From positions 5,597,842-5,661,841 of the forward strand of contig NC_051090.1 in NCBI RefSeq assembly GCF_901709675.1: DNA of 64,000 nt. Direction: 5' to 3'. Positions within the stretch are counted from its first letter, which is position 1; every line of letters begins with the position of its first letter. Source of the stretch: Syngnathus acus. Lineage: Eukaryota > Chordata > Actinopteri > Syngnathiformes > Syngnathidae. Below are positions 25,101 through 39,200 of the stretch, piece after piece. The notes beneath the pieces are model-generated. The model saw nothing but the letters and a program-made list of their open reading frames with translations. It did not search any database and was not told the origin of the DNA. Made by a program: the position numbers and the translations under genes.

Positions 25101-26640
25101 TTTTTTGTTGCTCAGTTCACAACATTCGCTAAGCTAGCGATGCTAGCAAGCACTCAGGCCCGTGCGCAGTTAGTAATGCACCCAAACATGTCTGAAGTGG
25201 ATCAATTAAAAAAAAATTTTTGAGATGCTGATGGCAATTATCAGTTGTCCTGTTCACTTACTGCACTTGTGGATTTTGGCGACGGAGACTCTCCACGCTT
25301 TGCTTTTTATCCACAAGTATATATGTAATGTATATATGCAAACTTCTTCAATGCTTTTCAGTGTGTCTTATCATATCAATTTTTTTTTACACTTTTATGA
25401 TAATAAAGAATGTTAACATATTTCTTAAAGCATTGACTGTACATTTAATAAAGGACAGTTTGGTGCTGGCATTTCTTCCATTCCCTTTATTTCCTATGGG
25501 AAAAAATGCTTTTAATATAAACCAATTGGTTGTATGACTTTCATTATGAAATCATACTGTAGACCACCTGAAGCAAGCTCGGCTGCTTCCACCGAAATGC
25601 ACAGTGTTCATTAGCATAAAAGCTTTCTGCAGAAGACGGTGGGTGCCGAGTGTTTTCCTTTATTTCCTTTAAGTAAGTGTGAATGCAAACAGTCACAGGA
25701 TTAGAATTACTCTTTGTACAGTGTGCATGTGTGTGTGTGTGTGTGGGTGTCTGGTTAAGCAAACCTGGTGGTTTGTTATGTTCATTCTGCCTGCTGTATA
25801 AAACATATGGCACTGCCATTGTTAATATGCTAATGATGGATAAGAAGCATGCGAGACTTATGTCTCCTTGTCAAAACTAACGATACGTGTTTTAACCTGC
25901 TGATTGTGACAAACAAAAATTGGAGTAAAGTATGACACTATTAGTCTTATACTGTCGGCCTGAAGGGGGCAGTAAAGTATGTTACAATGTGAATATCACC
26001 TAAGATTAGAAAAAGAAGAAGCATTGTACAATTTTGTGACTTTTTTTAAAATATTACACTAATGGTCCTGGTGTTTTGGTTAGCGACAGAGTTCAAACTG
26101 AGGTGGTCTAAAGCAATCTTCAGTTTTCCTCATTGAAATTAATTAAAATGATATTAATAAATTCCAGTTCCGGTCACTAAAAACACAATTCCTTTCACAT
26201 TTATTTTTTTTCAATTAAGAAAAAATTATATGAATTTAATAACACAACAAAACATAAAAAAAGAACATAAATCTAATTAAGTGAAAATTCTCTATGTTGA
26301 TGTGTGCCTTTAAGGGGTGTGGCATAGTGAGTGACATCAGGAGCAGTTGTCAATCAGGCAGGCTAATTACCATTAGCTTATTCAGTGTGAGCATCTGCTC
26401 CATGCTGCTCATGAGTGTTTTCATGTTTTTCTATTTGTGTGTTTGACTTTTGGTCCCATTCCATAAATAGCTGACGGTGCATCTGTGATTGTGGCTCTTG
26501 TTTTTCACTTCACTCATAGTATGGCGTATATCAAATTAGCTTGTAACAAAAAAGTCAACCAAGCAATAGTGTAAAAACACGCAAATTGGGGCACTTTTAA
26601 ATCAAGGTACCACTGTACAATTTTAAAAAAATAATCCGAC
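25100..26640. other. AT-rich non-coding DNA, nothing recognised
   Basis: No gene, RNA or clear repeat seen apart from a short GT tract at about 25728-25745. Confidence 0.5.
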
Positions 26641-26649
26641 TAATCTCTC

Positions 26650-27700
26650 ATGGTAGCACACTGCTGTGTTCATCCGAGGGGATGAAGGCCTACTTCCAGG
26701 GGGGGCGCTCAGATAGAGAGGATCCCTCTACTAATTAGCCCTGACAGGTGAAAACGACCACAAATACCTGAGGGGCTCGCCATGAAAGGTCCAATCGCAC
26801 ACAAACATAAACACGAAGACAAAAGCGAGGGGGTACACCAGCACTGTAGCGGCGACACGGCAGCCTGCGTCCCGCTGCTTGTGCACGGATAGCCCTGATC
26901 CCCCCGCGCTTTGACAAGGCGTAATAAAGCGCCGCATTGTGTGTGTACGAGTGTATGAGGGTTGCTGGGAGGGGAGGGGGTTAACACATTGTTGCATGCT
27001 GAGTGCTGTGAGAAGGGCGTACACCGCCGGGTCCCACGGCACAGCGTCGCGCTAGGGCCTATAGCAGGGAGTGGCGAGCATGCTAATGAGGTCATTATGT
27101 ATTGGACGCTTCTTTCCTTTACAGTGAGCTTGTCAGCGGAGGCATGAAGCCCTGCACAGATGTCACATATGGCACAATGCGGCAACAACGGCGGCGTCTC
27201 CCAAAAATGGCGGGCGCGTAGAAGACGGCTACGATCCAAAAGGCAGAAAAGTGCATTTGCATAGGTAATGAGGTGAGCTTAAAATGCTTAAGACGCTAGC
27301 CACGCAGGCCACATTCACCCGCTAATTGCCCTCGCGGCTTATTCAATCAGCAGCCGGGCAGCTTTTTATTCGGCTTTTATTTCGCTGCTTTTATTTACGG
27401 ACGAAAAAAGGGGGAGGAGGGGGACGCGGGTGGTGCGCATGCAAATGCAATTACGACGTATTTGCATAGCCGTTAACGAGAGGGCAGATGGCAAACAGCG
27501 GGCACTCGATGAGCGAGACCGAGCGCCATCTTGGCCAAGCGAGACAGCTGGCAGATAGCGATCGGCCATTTTGTAAGCGCCGCCGCTGTTGCCAGGCGGT
27601 GGTGGTAGGAAAAGAAAAAAAACGAGGCGCCAGTCTATTCGCGTGCCAGGAGATCGGCTGGAGTGGCGCTTTAATAAGTTGCTACATGCAATAATAACAA
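26650..27700. promoter_or_regulatory. Candidate conserved non-coding element with three POU octamers
   Basis: Perfect octamers lie at 27254-27263 (CATTTGCATA), 27439-27446 (ATGCAAAT) and 27459-27468 (TATTTGCATA), all within 215 bp. The surrounding DNA is G+C-richer and less repetitive than its flanks. GCATGCTAATGAGGTCATTA at 27077 looks homeodomain/POU-like. Cross-species conservation is suspected from texture only. Confidence 0.35.
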
Positions 27701-28499
27701 AAACGACAATAGGATCACAGGAGAAGTTGCATTCCTACACTAATTTCGACTTTATCACACAGCAGCGACAATCTGAGAGCGCCAAGGTTCACGGTTTTGT
27801 CACCTGTCCAATAAACGTCGACAAAAGGAATGACATTTTTCCCACACGCAGAAAAGTAAAAGAGGGATGTGCCTTGTCATCTAATGTTTGTGAAACATGG
27901 CAAAACAAAAAAAATACACAAAAAATCCAATATAATATTCATCAACATATTGTTAGCCTAATAGCATTTCATGTCCTTAGGCTAACAATATGCTAAGCTG
28001 TTAAACATTTTTTTTTAAATAAAAAGTAGAAATCTTGTGACATATCGTCCCTCAATAAAAAAAATTGCAAACATTTTTAATTGAACTTCTTTCCATTTTT
28101 TAAAAGTCATTTGAAATAAATATTTTCTCTCATAATAGGCCAATAAAAATGTGCAGAAGGCTGCAACTGGCCCCAGGGCCAGACTTTGGACACCACCAGT
28201 GATCTCAATAGATGGAAAACAACATTCATTCTTGAAACTTGTATAATTTCATTGAAAATAATTAACCATAAGCAACCTTGTAAGAATTAAATAAAATCCA
28301 GATTAAAGCGGAAACAAAGCAGTGCCTATATAAACAATATAATGTGATGTTAAGGTACTCACCAAAAAGCAGAAACTCTCTGTGTTGAGCTTTTCAGGAA
28401 CCGATGTCCCATCTCACAACTTGTCTTCACATTTGGATTTTTTTTTTTACAGGGGTTTAAAAAAAAAAAGGGTGAGTCTTATATGAGAGAGGGAAAAAG

Positions 28500-29520
28500 T
28501 CGACTCATTAGCGGCCATTCATTAGCAATGAGGAGTTGACTTCTGCTTCCACGCGGAGACGAAGCTGTGAAAGCCCTCATCTTTTTCTCCGCTCCACCTT
28601 CCAGATCAATACTGCACTTCCACATCCTCTGAAGGCGGCTGCTCTTAGTGCGGCTCAGGAAATATAAAGCAATAAAAGAATACAGCAGATTGGAGAAGAA
28701 GTTGTCCTTTCATCCGAGCCTGTGAGATGAAGGTATATTGGGCTCGGATGGAGCGTCCTGTTCATCCTCCTCCCCCCACCTTTGCGAATCAAGAAGAAAC
28801 TCTTGCTTTTTGTCCTCCACATTTTTGCTTCTTCTTTTTTCCGCCCTTGAGTCCCGCCTCTGAGTGGCAATGTTTCAAAAATTCTCTACGGACCGAGCCC
28901 ACACCGAAACATCCGTGTGTGGGCCGGGCGCAAGGGTGAGGGCTCTGGCCCAGGACTGTTGGAGGAAGTTGGAAAAAAAAAAGATGGAGGTGGGAACTGG
29001 CGGTCGGTCCCATGGCTCCAAGGGGCCTGCAGGCGGTTCTGGCCAACCTCTGCTAGCCTCTATTGATTTGACAGCGCGGAGGCTCCTAGCCGGCGGCGGC
29101 GGGCGCCTCGGCTCGCCCGCCTCACCTGCATCTCTCCTGGCTCGGGCCCGCCCTCGCCTGCCCACTCTGCCTGGCCCCTGTCGGCTCGCCGGGACCCTTG
29201 AACGCAATCGCCGGGGGGCCCCGGCGCGAGGAAGGCAGCCAGCGAGATCCCGTCACGGAGATTCGCAGCTGTGTTCACCTGCTCCGGGTTCAGCCGCTTC
29301 CCGCAAAGTCTTCCATCCATCTATCCATCCCTCCTTCCACCCACACTCCTCCGCTTCTTCTTTTTCATCTTCTGCCTCATCTCTCTGCAGCACACAAACA
29401 CAAGAAAAAAAAATGGTTAATGGTAAGTTTTGCTGAAGTTGAGCGAGAGTTCAGGGGTGAAGATTCTGGCATTGTCTCCCAGCGGCAAGCATGAACCGAT
29501 TCACCTCCAAAGACCGCCGG
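28500..29520. other. G+C-rich non-coding block
   Basis: A CpG-bearing stretch (densest at 29050-29290) with no splice-supported coding frame. It resembles a CpG-island-like regulatory or promoter region. It lies about 15 kb downstream, in the minus-strand sense, of the possible miR-9 host promoter. Confidence 0.3.
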
Positions 29521-30479
29521 GATTGGAGGTCTGACACGTAACATACTCTCGGTTTTTAGATAGCAGCGGTGATTAGAGCCAACAAGGCCTTCTCTTCTGG
29601 CCTAAAAAGGATCTGAAGCACATTTTCAACCCAATTTATTCCTAATTAATTCATTTGTTCCTTGGGATTGTAATCATTAATTTTTTTCTTAGTTGCACTG
29701 CTTCCTGATTAGATTGTTTTTTTTCTTTTCTTCTTGCCATGTCAATCTAATCTGCTCAGGAAGTTCTAAATTAGCAGTGTTACTCATTTTTTGGTCATGA
29801 TTATGTCATGTTATATAATTTAGAATTTTCTTTACATATTGACCCTAAACTGCTTCATATAAAGAATGTGGCTCAGTTGTGTGCTCTTTTATTGTTTTTG
29901 TTTTTACTATACCTGAATATGCAGGATGAGGAAAACAATTAAATGAATACAGGACAGTAACACAAACACACAAAGAACTGAATTTTTTTGTGATTGCTAA
30001 AATTGGCTCATCTTGTTGCCATAGCATGTCAACTAATTCTTTCGAAACTAGACCATACAAGAAGGCATTCTTAAAATTGATTCAAAAAGATCCAATTTAC
30101 ATGTTAAAAAAAAAAAAAAGAAGAAACATAAGGAGGTAAGAAGAAGATTGTGTTGTCGCCAAAGAGCGTGTGAAGGAATGGAAATGTTTTGGCCGCACCA
30201 AAGAAACACTGTCAAAGAATCACGTCGCAGCTTTTGTGTCATCTCGAATCATTCAAATGGCTCCGGCAAACTCTCTTCTTATGATAATGGCAGTTTGGTG
30301 GTGGTGGTGGGAGAAAAAGGGGGGGATTCATACTTCCATTGTGTAAGAAAGCACCAATACCAAATTCAACCCCCTCCTGACCTCACCTCACCACACCACA
30401 GCAACCAAACATCTTCTAAAACGCTACCTCTACTTTCAAACTAAACAAAAAAGCGAAACAAGCCTCCACTGGAGCAGAG

Positions 30480-31760
30480 AAGGTTCAGGGTGGAAGTTGC
30501 GAGAGTGACGAGAGAAGGGAAGGGTGGCGGCGACGGGATTCGACGGGGGCACGGATGTGGGACGAGGGGGTGCGCTGCGTGTCTCAGACACAATAATGCT
30601 ATTCATTGGGCTCAGACATGGGTGTTAACTCCCCTCTGACCGAGCACAATGGACCTGGGCGGCTTCCAGGCAGGCCTTGGTGATATTGTTAGTTCAGGGC
30701 TGCTTTGTGGCCGCCGCAGGATGGATGCAAGGATGGATGGAAGGGAGCTTTGAGAGGTGAAAGGCAAATGAAGAGTTGGCGTGTTTGGCAGTGTTGTTGC
30801 TGAGAGCAGAAGGGGGGGGGGGGGTCAGCAGTCCTTTTGCTGCCGCCCCTTGGCATTGGACTTGCACATCTTGAAATTTTAGCAGCAAAAAATTGAGACA
30901 CCAACAGATTGTATTTCAATTTATTTTCTTACTCCAACCTAAAAATTCAGCTTTTTGGAATACAAACAAAACTACATGAGCCAAATTCCCCACTCCAAGC
31001 CTACAACTCCGAGACCTGAATCTCACCAGGGAGCTAATGCCCCTGCTAGCATGTCTTAAAGCCAGTCAGGGTAGTGCCCCTTTGTCCCTGGCGCTAGCGG
31101 GATAACGGGGATTACGCTAGTCAACCAGTGTAGACAATCATCTCCCCTCCTGGGAAAGGAGTTCAACTTTCTCCCTGACAGTGATCGAGGCAGTCAACTG
31201 ATGCCTAACTTAATTAGGGGTGCAGTAAGAATGGACGCACGGGATGATAAGTCAGCATGAGGGAGATCAAAATCTCAGGTGTTCAAAACTCCCTCCTGGT
31301 CCCTAATAATACGCTGCAAAACTATACAAATCCAGTGACAGAATACATCGGATAATCCTATTAGACTGGACTTGAATGGAGGATATTTAGGGGACAGTTA
31401 GCATTATAGCGGAGATGCTCCCGCAATGCTTCACAGGGATTTGGCAGCGCTGCGGATTCAAAGCACCAAATCCCATTTGTCCGAGGAACGTGGGCGTGTA
31501 TTGCTGGTGGAAGGCAGGTGAGAGCGCCAGGATTGACCTATCAAGATCACATTTGGGTCAATGGTGAGCTGAAGCTGATCTGAATTCATATTTGGGGTGA
31601 GGTGGTGTGTTACGTAACACGAGATTTTCGATGACATCATCCTGGTGCTTCAACAAGAGCGCCGTAAGTTCACATCCTAAATTGGCTCCATGCGGGACGT
31701 TATACATCCAGCGTCGGATACCTTTGCGGAAGTAATGTGACAAGATGGCACCGGTGAGGC
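30480..31760. other. Candidate conserved non-coding DNA
   Basis: From about 30950 to 31760 the sequence is balanced in composition, free of low-complexity tracts and lacks coding frames with splice support. This is the texture of a long conserved non-coding element, but nothing more can be shown without comparison. Confidence 0.25.
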
Positions 31761-32419
31761 TCTCGCTTTACCTCCTCCTCAGGTCCTCCCCTTTCGCTAT
31801 CCCCCGTTTGCCAGATAGGAGTGCTCAGCAGCTCCCCGATTGTTATTGATCCTGAGAGTGAGCCAGTAGGGGGGAGTCAGTGATGCTCTCTCTCTCGCTC
31901 TCTCTCCTCCATGCAACTTTCCTCCCTCCCGCCCTTCATTTATCAAGGTTAAAGAAGTCTTATAAAAAGAAAAAAAGAGGCATGAGGGGATTGCCTGGAT
32001 GCCATCTGACTGCATGAAAGAAATCCCCTCAGGCTGATACTACAGAGGGAGATGACATATACACACACATACACACACACACAAGCTGACAAGACAGCTG
32101 CAGGTAACACAAAGTAACAAAAGTCACATGTTCAAGTTCAGGGAAATCAGGATGGAGGAAAAAAAAAATCCTCACACTTTCCTCAATATAAAACTGCGTC
32201 CTTTAAAAACTTTGTATCTCCAAATGTCTTTATTTTCAAAATATTTTTTAAAAAATGTCATGAGCTGGACAGTCATTTTGATTTGATTTATTTTAATACA
32301 GGCTGGGTCAAGAATGTACTTAATTCCATTTTGATGAGTAAAAGACAAATTTATAGAGCCAGTACTACAAATTTCCTCAACAATGGTTTCCAATTTGTCC
32401 TCTGCTGGGATCCGCGCTA

Positions 32420-33300
32420 TCACTCAAGTGCCCCGTTCTTAGTAGCGTGACGAGCGGACAAACAGCACGGCCTCAAACTGAAGTTCACTCAAATCCAACA
32501 CAAAACCCTCAAGGCCTGTTAACTTGTAGCTCGCTCATTTAGCAACAAAGAGAGCGCCCGTTTAATAGAGAGTAGTCGCAATTGTCTCTCGTTCATAAAG
32601 AGGCCTGAAAATGGCTGAACACTTGTCGCGCATCCTGTCCGCCATTGTCTCTGCGACCACTCGACTTTGCAAAGGTCCGCTTTGCACTCATGAGGGCAGA
32701 TCCGCACAGTGTGCTACAAAACCAAACCTTTGTGCCGACTAATTGCCACAATGCATTTTCTGCCGGTTAATTGTGTTGTTTGCGAGTCCCGGTCTCCTGG
32801 ATGGAACATGAGGTCAAATGTCAAAGATTGTGTGCATTTGAAGTGTAAACAGATGGTTTTAGACAGCCCCTCCCCTCCCTCTTTTCCTCCCTTCACTTTT
32901 TACATATTTTGTGACACTGAGCTTGTCCGGACTGAAACCGACGCATCCATCTACATTCAAGTTGCTAGGCGAGTCGCTGTTCAAGTCCATGCGTTGACCT
33001 CTCGGGCCAGACTTCCCAACGTCAAATCCACCCCCCCCTCCTCCTTCCTCTTTGCCTTCCCACACTCAAGTTCTCGTGGAGGCGCTTGACAGGCAGACAA
33101 GGAGGGTGACATCATGGTGGAAAGAGACAGAGTGGTTGGTGGGGTGTGGGGGGGGGCACCCACACAATGCAGCAGGGCATCTGGCAAAGGGTGGTGGTGG
33201 GGCCCTGGTTAGGACAAAGCCTTTCGACCCCCCCCTCCACCTTCCCATGCCTGTTTTGGGGGGAATATGATTATAGGTGAAGTGCAATATCAAGGATGCT
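32420..33300. other. Mixed non-coding DNA
   Basis: Nothing recognisable. Pyrimidine-rich at 32865-32900 and 33030-33060, G-runs at about 33150. Overlapping open frames on both strands come from the biased tracts. Confidence 0.4.
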
Positions 33301-33594
33301 GCAACACTTTACAACGCCACTCTGTCTGCTAGGCCATATTTACAAACAATAAGTCATCACATGTATATTTTTTGAATATATTTTTTTTACCAAACATGAT
33401 GCTTATATGTACAATGCAATTTTTCCCCCCTTTAAATATTGAAATTTCGATTTAACACCATTATTTCTTTCAATGTACTCTTGTCATGTATTATTTAACA
33501 AACACGAACTTTTTTGTTTAATTAACACACTAGCAACCTTTGCGTCTATTAATGTTCATTTATGAGTGTGCCTGTGTGCGTACACACAATAAAA

Positions 33595-33595
33595 G

Positions 33596-33660
<65 letters not shown>
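33595..33660. repeat. (GT)n microsatellite
   Basis: About 33 GT units with one early GC interruption, followed by ATATAT. Confidence 0.95.
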
Positions 33661-33666
<6 letters not shown>

Positions 33667-34894
33667 TAGCCATGTGACTTGACCCTGGCAGGCTAAAGCG
33701 GCGTTCGTGCGTCTCGCCGGGCGTGGGAAAAAGGGGAGACCTCTTTTCACAGCTGCTCCGGCCGTTGCATTGAACCAATAGAGGGGACCCCGGCGCCCCC
33801 CTCCAAACACCCCCAAACTGCGTCCGCCCGCCACTAATGCCACCCTCCCCTCCCTCCTTTCTGCTCCCGCTTCCATTCAATCTCCACCCTGTCGCCTTTC
33901 AGCGCACGCCTGTGCCTCCCCTCCTGCGTAGCCCTCACCATCCATCCATCATCCTGCTGCACCGTGCCATCACAATAAAAAAACTTCTTTTCTGTCTTCT
34001 ACATGTTATATGACTATTCCACCTTGCTGTGCGATAAAATAATTTTCTTGTCTTGCTGTTTGACCAAAAAGAAAAGACACTAGCCTTGCAATGTGCCAAG
34101 CGCAATATTGTTTAATTTTATTCAAATTTGAGTTGTCAAAAAAATACCACCCAAATTTTTTTTAACAATCTGGCCACCATTTGACATATATATTTTTTTG
34201 ATATAAAATGTTTACAGTTGACACAAGTGTCAATTGTGAATATTGTGCATCATAAAAATCCTTCCCCCAATCGGCTCTGCAGCAAACAGACTTTAATTTA
34301 TGTTAACATACGCCGCCGCTACTCTGCGCACACACCCACAAAGTGCATTCATTCATTTCAAGAGATTTATATCCTATCAAGAAGCATAAAGCAGAGGGTG
34401 TAATTCAAATCAACTTTTAAGAACAGCCCAGTGAGCCGGCTGATGCATACAAAAACCGGTGAGAACTCTCCGCAGGCGGTTAAAAGCAGATTTAGGTCGC
34501 CGTGACAATACTCACAACCAGGGCGCTTAAACGTACGAGGGAGTGCTTGATTTGCTCGGACAAGTGTACTGTAAGTGAGCACACGTGAAACTCGGAGTGC
34601 AAACGGTCACCACCGCACACGCCCATGTTAAGCCAAAAAAAGACTTAAAAGGTCACATAATGTGCAGAATAAGTCCAAGAGAAGCTCAAAAGGAGTTCTG
34701 CCACATTGCCCTGCCAATACTGCAGGCGTGTTAGGATGGGGGGGGGCATATATGTTTGCTTGTTTGTTGTGTAGCCGAGAACCTGAAAGGACTCCATCTC
34801 CCTTGGCCAACACGCCATGACGGTGTGGAGCAGAGCACTCCGAATTGGTTTCTCTGGGGCGGCTCTGAGCTGGAGAGCTGATTTTGAACCAGGG

Positions 34895-35420
34895 TGGAGG
34901 ATGGGGGGCATGTGAGAGGGGTGGAAAGAAGGATGAGAGGATGGAAGAAAAGTGAGGATTTTAGGAATCAGTATAGAACACAGGGAAAGAAGGGAGGACA
35001 TAAGGATAGTAGGATACAAGGATGGAAGTGTAGAAGGATCTAAGGATAGAAGGAAAGGACATATATAAGCATATAAGGACAGAAGGGAAGAATGATCCAA
35101 GCATAGGATATGAGGAAAGAAGGATACGAGCGCAGAAGGACCGAAGAAAAACAAGGACAGAGTGAAGGAAGGCTAAAATACAAACACATTTTAGTAGGAT
35201 AAAAGGAAACAAAAAAAGGTTATAAGCAAAGAACAGTACAAGGACGTAAATACAAAAAAATGAAGGACAGATGGGAAGAAAAGAATTACACAGAAAGAAG
35301 GATACAAAGAAAGATTGTACAAGGATAGGAAACAAGCATTGAAGGAATCAATGAAAGACGCAAACAAGCACAGGAGAGAAGTATGGAAGAATAGGAGGAA
35401 AGAAGATTCAAAAGATTTGG
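34895..35420. repeat. Purine-only degenerate minisatellite (AAGGATAGAAGGAAAG-like)
   Basis: About 500 bp of plus strand almost lacking pyrimidines apart from scattered T and C. It is built from irregular copies of AGGATA(C/G)AAGGA and GAAAGAAGGA units. The long minus-strand open frames here (rich in Ser, Leu, Phe) follow from the repeat and are not genes. Confidence 0.6.
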
Positions 35421-35499
35421 TTGACGTGTAAATTTCCATTAACACAAGCGCCCTTGGCACCCAAGTTCAGTTAAACAGGTCTTAAGTTAGCCAAAATGT

Positions 35500-36250
35500 G
35501 TGTGCTGTCGCATTTGCTCGACGTCCAAATGGCGGCCCGTTAGGGACTACTCAAGGCCGAGTTCCAAAACGCCCCTCATTTGCATCGATTGAAGCATTTG
35601 GAGGAGGCCCTATCGACTGAGCGGCCCTCTTCACGTTCAGGTCCGACGCTACAGAGGAAGATAGCTACGGGCGGCTAAATATCCTCTGATCTTCGCGAGG
35701 TTGTTTTGCCCCGAAGAGGAGGAGGCTCATCAAGGACTAGGCCGACGTCATGCAACATCTTGTAGCCCCTGGAGGCAAATCAAATGGTTTCCCTCCCCTG
35801 ATGATGAACTATTTCACTACTATTTTGTGGAAGCGCGCACAAGGCAAATGGCGTCTTCGCTTTTGTTAGCATAGCGAGGCTAATCTTCCGTCTGGAGAAG
35901 TTAAGAAGCGATAGAGGGTCACTTTCTCCTTGTGTTGGGAATTAATGCAGTACAAATGCTGTTATTTATTTTTCGGACCCTCTACAATTGAAAACGATTC
36001 GAGTCATACGTTGACTGACAAGTGACCCAATTTATGAGTTTTGAGCTTTTGGTTGGTCGCGATTTCCTTTGTGCGGTGAGCCAGATGACAATATGATAAA
36101 AAAAAAAAAAAGTTAGGTATATTTTTTTTCAATCGTTATTATCATTAGCTAATTTTGGTTAGCAAAATGTTAGCAAAGCAATGAGAGCATGTCTGGATGG
36201 AATAAAAGCCAGCTAATGCTATTGCTAGCTTTTTTTACTTTTCATTCCCG
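35500..36250. other. Candidate conserved non-coding DNA
   Basis: 35510-35900 is balanced, repeat-free and CpG-containing, with no coding frame. It ends in AT-rich DNA. Only texture supports it. Confidence 0.22.
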
Positions 36251-36259
36251 ACTCTACTC

Positions 36260-39200
36260 ACGATGAAAGTTAATAAAATAAGAAACTTATTCTGTGTGTT
36301 TTCTGTTTTATTTGTTTACGCAAGTACATTTCAGTCTGTACAGTTTTTTCTTTGGTAACGAAATTGAATATTTCAGCTTTTAGGAAAGTTTTATTATCCA
36401 GAAGTATCTGTACACTGTGTACTTTTTCTACCTGTCCTTTCACCTTGTAGTTTCATCTTTTCAGCCGCCTCAAGAGGCTGCGGGCTAGCAGTAGCTGGGC
36501 TGAGGGCCCCTGATATGAAGCCGTTATGAAGCATCTGTTCGCAGTGTGACACAGAGGAGGTAGGAGATGTGCCAGGAAAGGAAGGAAACATTTTATATTT
36601 CCAGATGCATCTTGCGGCCAACAGTATAAGTGCAGTGAAAGCTGCACAGGCATGGAGGTGCATACTAAAATGTCTCGGTGTGCATTTATGTCTCTACGTC
36701 TTTAATATAGGCAAACTTTCTTGCTCAAGGGCCACATGGAATTTTTAAATTGGTCATTATTAGGAGTTGGGGTTAAAGGGAAGTAGAGCCAAAAGTTGTT
36801 ATGCAATATCGCGTTTGTTTAATAGAATGCTAGACTAGTGGGGGTGCATAAAACATATCATAAAAAAAGTGACTTGACTTCTACTTTAATTATCTAAAAA
36901 TACAAATGCATTTGTTAGTATTTTTACTTATTTACAATAAATTACAATAAAATTTAATATAAGAGTAACTTTAGGAAGTTTATTACCAAACTCTAATAAT
37001 CTTAATGTAATCGAACACATTTTATGGCCCATACCATCTTAAGCAGACTTCTTACGTCCTCCTTAAAGGGTTCCAAATGCTTAGATAGACAGAAAAGGAT
37101 TCACCTTGTGTCTTCATATCACATCAATGAAGAGCTTACACTTTGATCACACAAGTAAGTGCAGCGCATTTAAAGTACACCATATGACCTTGACGAGTGT
37201 CAGTCTCGGAACAGTCTGGATTGGAAAAAAAAAAAAAATGCATCTCTAAATGATATCATGTGACACATACCTCACTCGAGCGTATTACAGTTCCCCATAT
37301 GGGCAAGATAGAGTGCATTTGTTCAAAAGTGGAGTGCCACTCAGTAGATAAGAGCACAGTTCAAGGCAAAATGGTAAAGAATCTCACAGATGGCAAAATG
37401 TTCTCATCAAGAGTCATGTAACAGTCACGGAGAAATTGAAGTCACTAAATGAAAAGCCTCTGAAGATGAAAAAAAAAAATGAAACAGGAATGAAATGTGC
37501 ACAATATCATGTTTCTGCTCACCTGCAGTCCGAAGAAGTCTTCGTGTGGGCCAACGTCTACGTGTTGTGCAATTGGACTTGTAGGTTCGCATACCTGGAA
37601 TTAAAAACGATAAAATTACGTAAGAAAGTTTCGATTTGTGAACATGAGTAATATCAATTTATATCTTTGAGATATGACTCCATCATATAGTGATATTAAA
37701 GTTGTATGTAATATTTTTAACATGAGATTACCAAATTATTAGGAACAGCTATCACTATGCTACGATACATTTCAACAACCACACAAAAAAAGGCAAATGT
37801 TGAATACTGTACTGCTCAAAATATTGTGTTTTTATTTATTTTTGTTTTGGAACCATGACATCCCGAACAAAAAATGTTCCCTATTGAAGTGAACAGCGAG
37901 CGTACTTATGGTAAAAAGACGAATAAAAAGGAGTGAGGTTCCTTGCTGCTTAAAATGTTTGCTGCAATTATTTCAGCGCCCAATACGAAATGGAGGACAA
38001 TCGAAATGGGGCACAGACACAGACACACGCAGGGAGACACACAAGCAGCACACTTCACAAGCGATTACACAAAGTAGTGCCAGATTACATCCACCGAATA
38101 TCAGACGTCCTTTGCGGATTTAAAGCCGGCCTGTCAGCCTTTTAAATTCTTTCCCTTGGTTCCCCTCACATGGGTCAGAGCCTGTTGCTAGGCTACCAAC
38201 CCTAGAATTCATAAGTTCAGGGAAAAGAGTTTATAGCTATATTTTTATATATGGTGTGTGTGTCATAGGCTGTTGCAATTCCAAGTTACAAAAAACAACA
38301 CCCTAGCATGTATTTATATCGAGGCGCAGACACACACACAGACACATTATACAATCAAGCATGGGCTTAAATGCAGAAACATCTACAGTAGATAGCAGGG
38401 GTAGGAAACCTGAAGCCCGTGGGCTAAATAAAGTCCCCCGGTAGCCTTGAAAAGAAAATTTCACTTTTTGAAGTTATTGTGCTGTATGGCATAGCTATAA
38501 ATTTTCTTCCATTATTATTCCATTAGCTTCCAAATCATGCTAATATTGTATCACACGTTAGCTGTACCCCACTCGTGATTGCGTTGCATTCAAATGGGTC
38601 TCAATATTAGGTAACTTGCAAATAAAATAACAATTGCTAAGTGTCTTCATGGTTCGCAATCCAAAAGTACAAATGACAAATTATGCTATAGTCTGTGATT
38701 ATATTGTTGGGGATAAACATTTAAACGCTAAATAACAGACATTTAAAATAAAAAATGTTTTTGCAGTATTTAATCCCTACTGGTTGAAAGCCTAAATGCT
38801 ACTGGTAGACAATAGAGGAAACTATTCCCAAACAAAGCACATGATGTGGAATAAAGGAGACAGCATAGCTATAAAAATGCTAAAAAGCAGACATGGGAAG
38901 TTGAGTAATCAGTGATGGAGACAATGCAGCATAGCAGGTGTTGGTGGACCAGACCAGACTCCATCTGGTGCTGAGGGCCTGAAGAGGGCCCAGACAGACA
39001 CACATATATTAATGCTGAAACACCGACGTCTAGCCTGCCTGCCTCTCCGTCACTCGCCAGACTGAATTTCAATCTCAAAGCCGCCCCCAACCCCCTCTCC
39101 CCGACACCCCCCCCCCCCCTCCCCTATTTATTACCCCACACCAATGCATTCATTTCTACCACAACTGGGCAAACACTGTTTGTGTGGGTGCATGTTGCAG

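Noticed and set aside
28864-29436. Plus-strand frame of 190 codons in the G+C-rich block.
   Set aside because: It is composition-driven, overlapped by open frames on the other strand, with no domain or conserved motif.
33556-33880. Two minus-strand frames of 106 codons.
   Set aside because: They are driven by the (GT)n repeat and neighbouring biased DNA, with no splice or family support.
34645-35460. Overlapping long minus-strand frames rich in Phe, Leu and Ser that look like a multi-pass membrane protein.
   Set aside because: They arise from the purine-only repeat on the plus strand. All frames are open because stops are rare in that composition.
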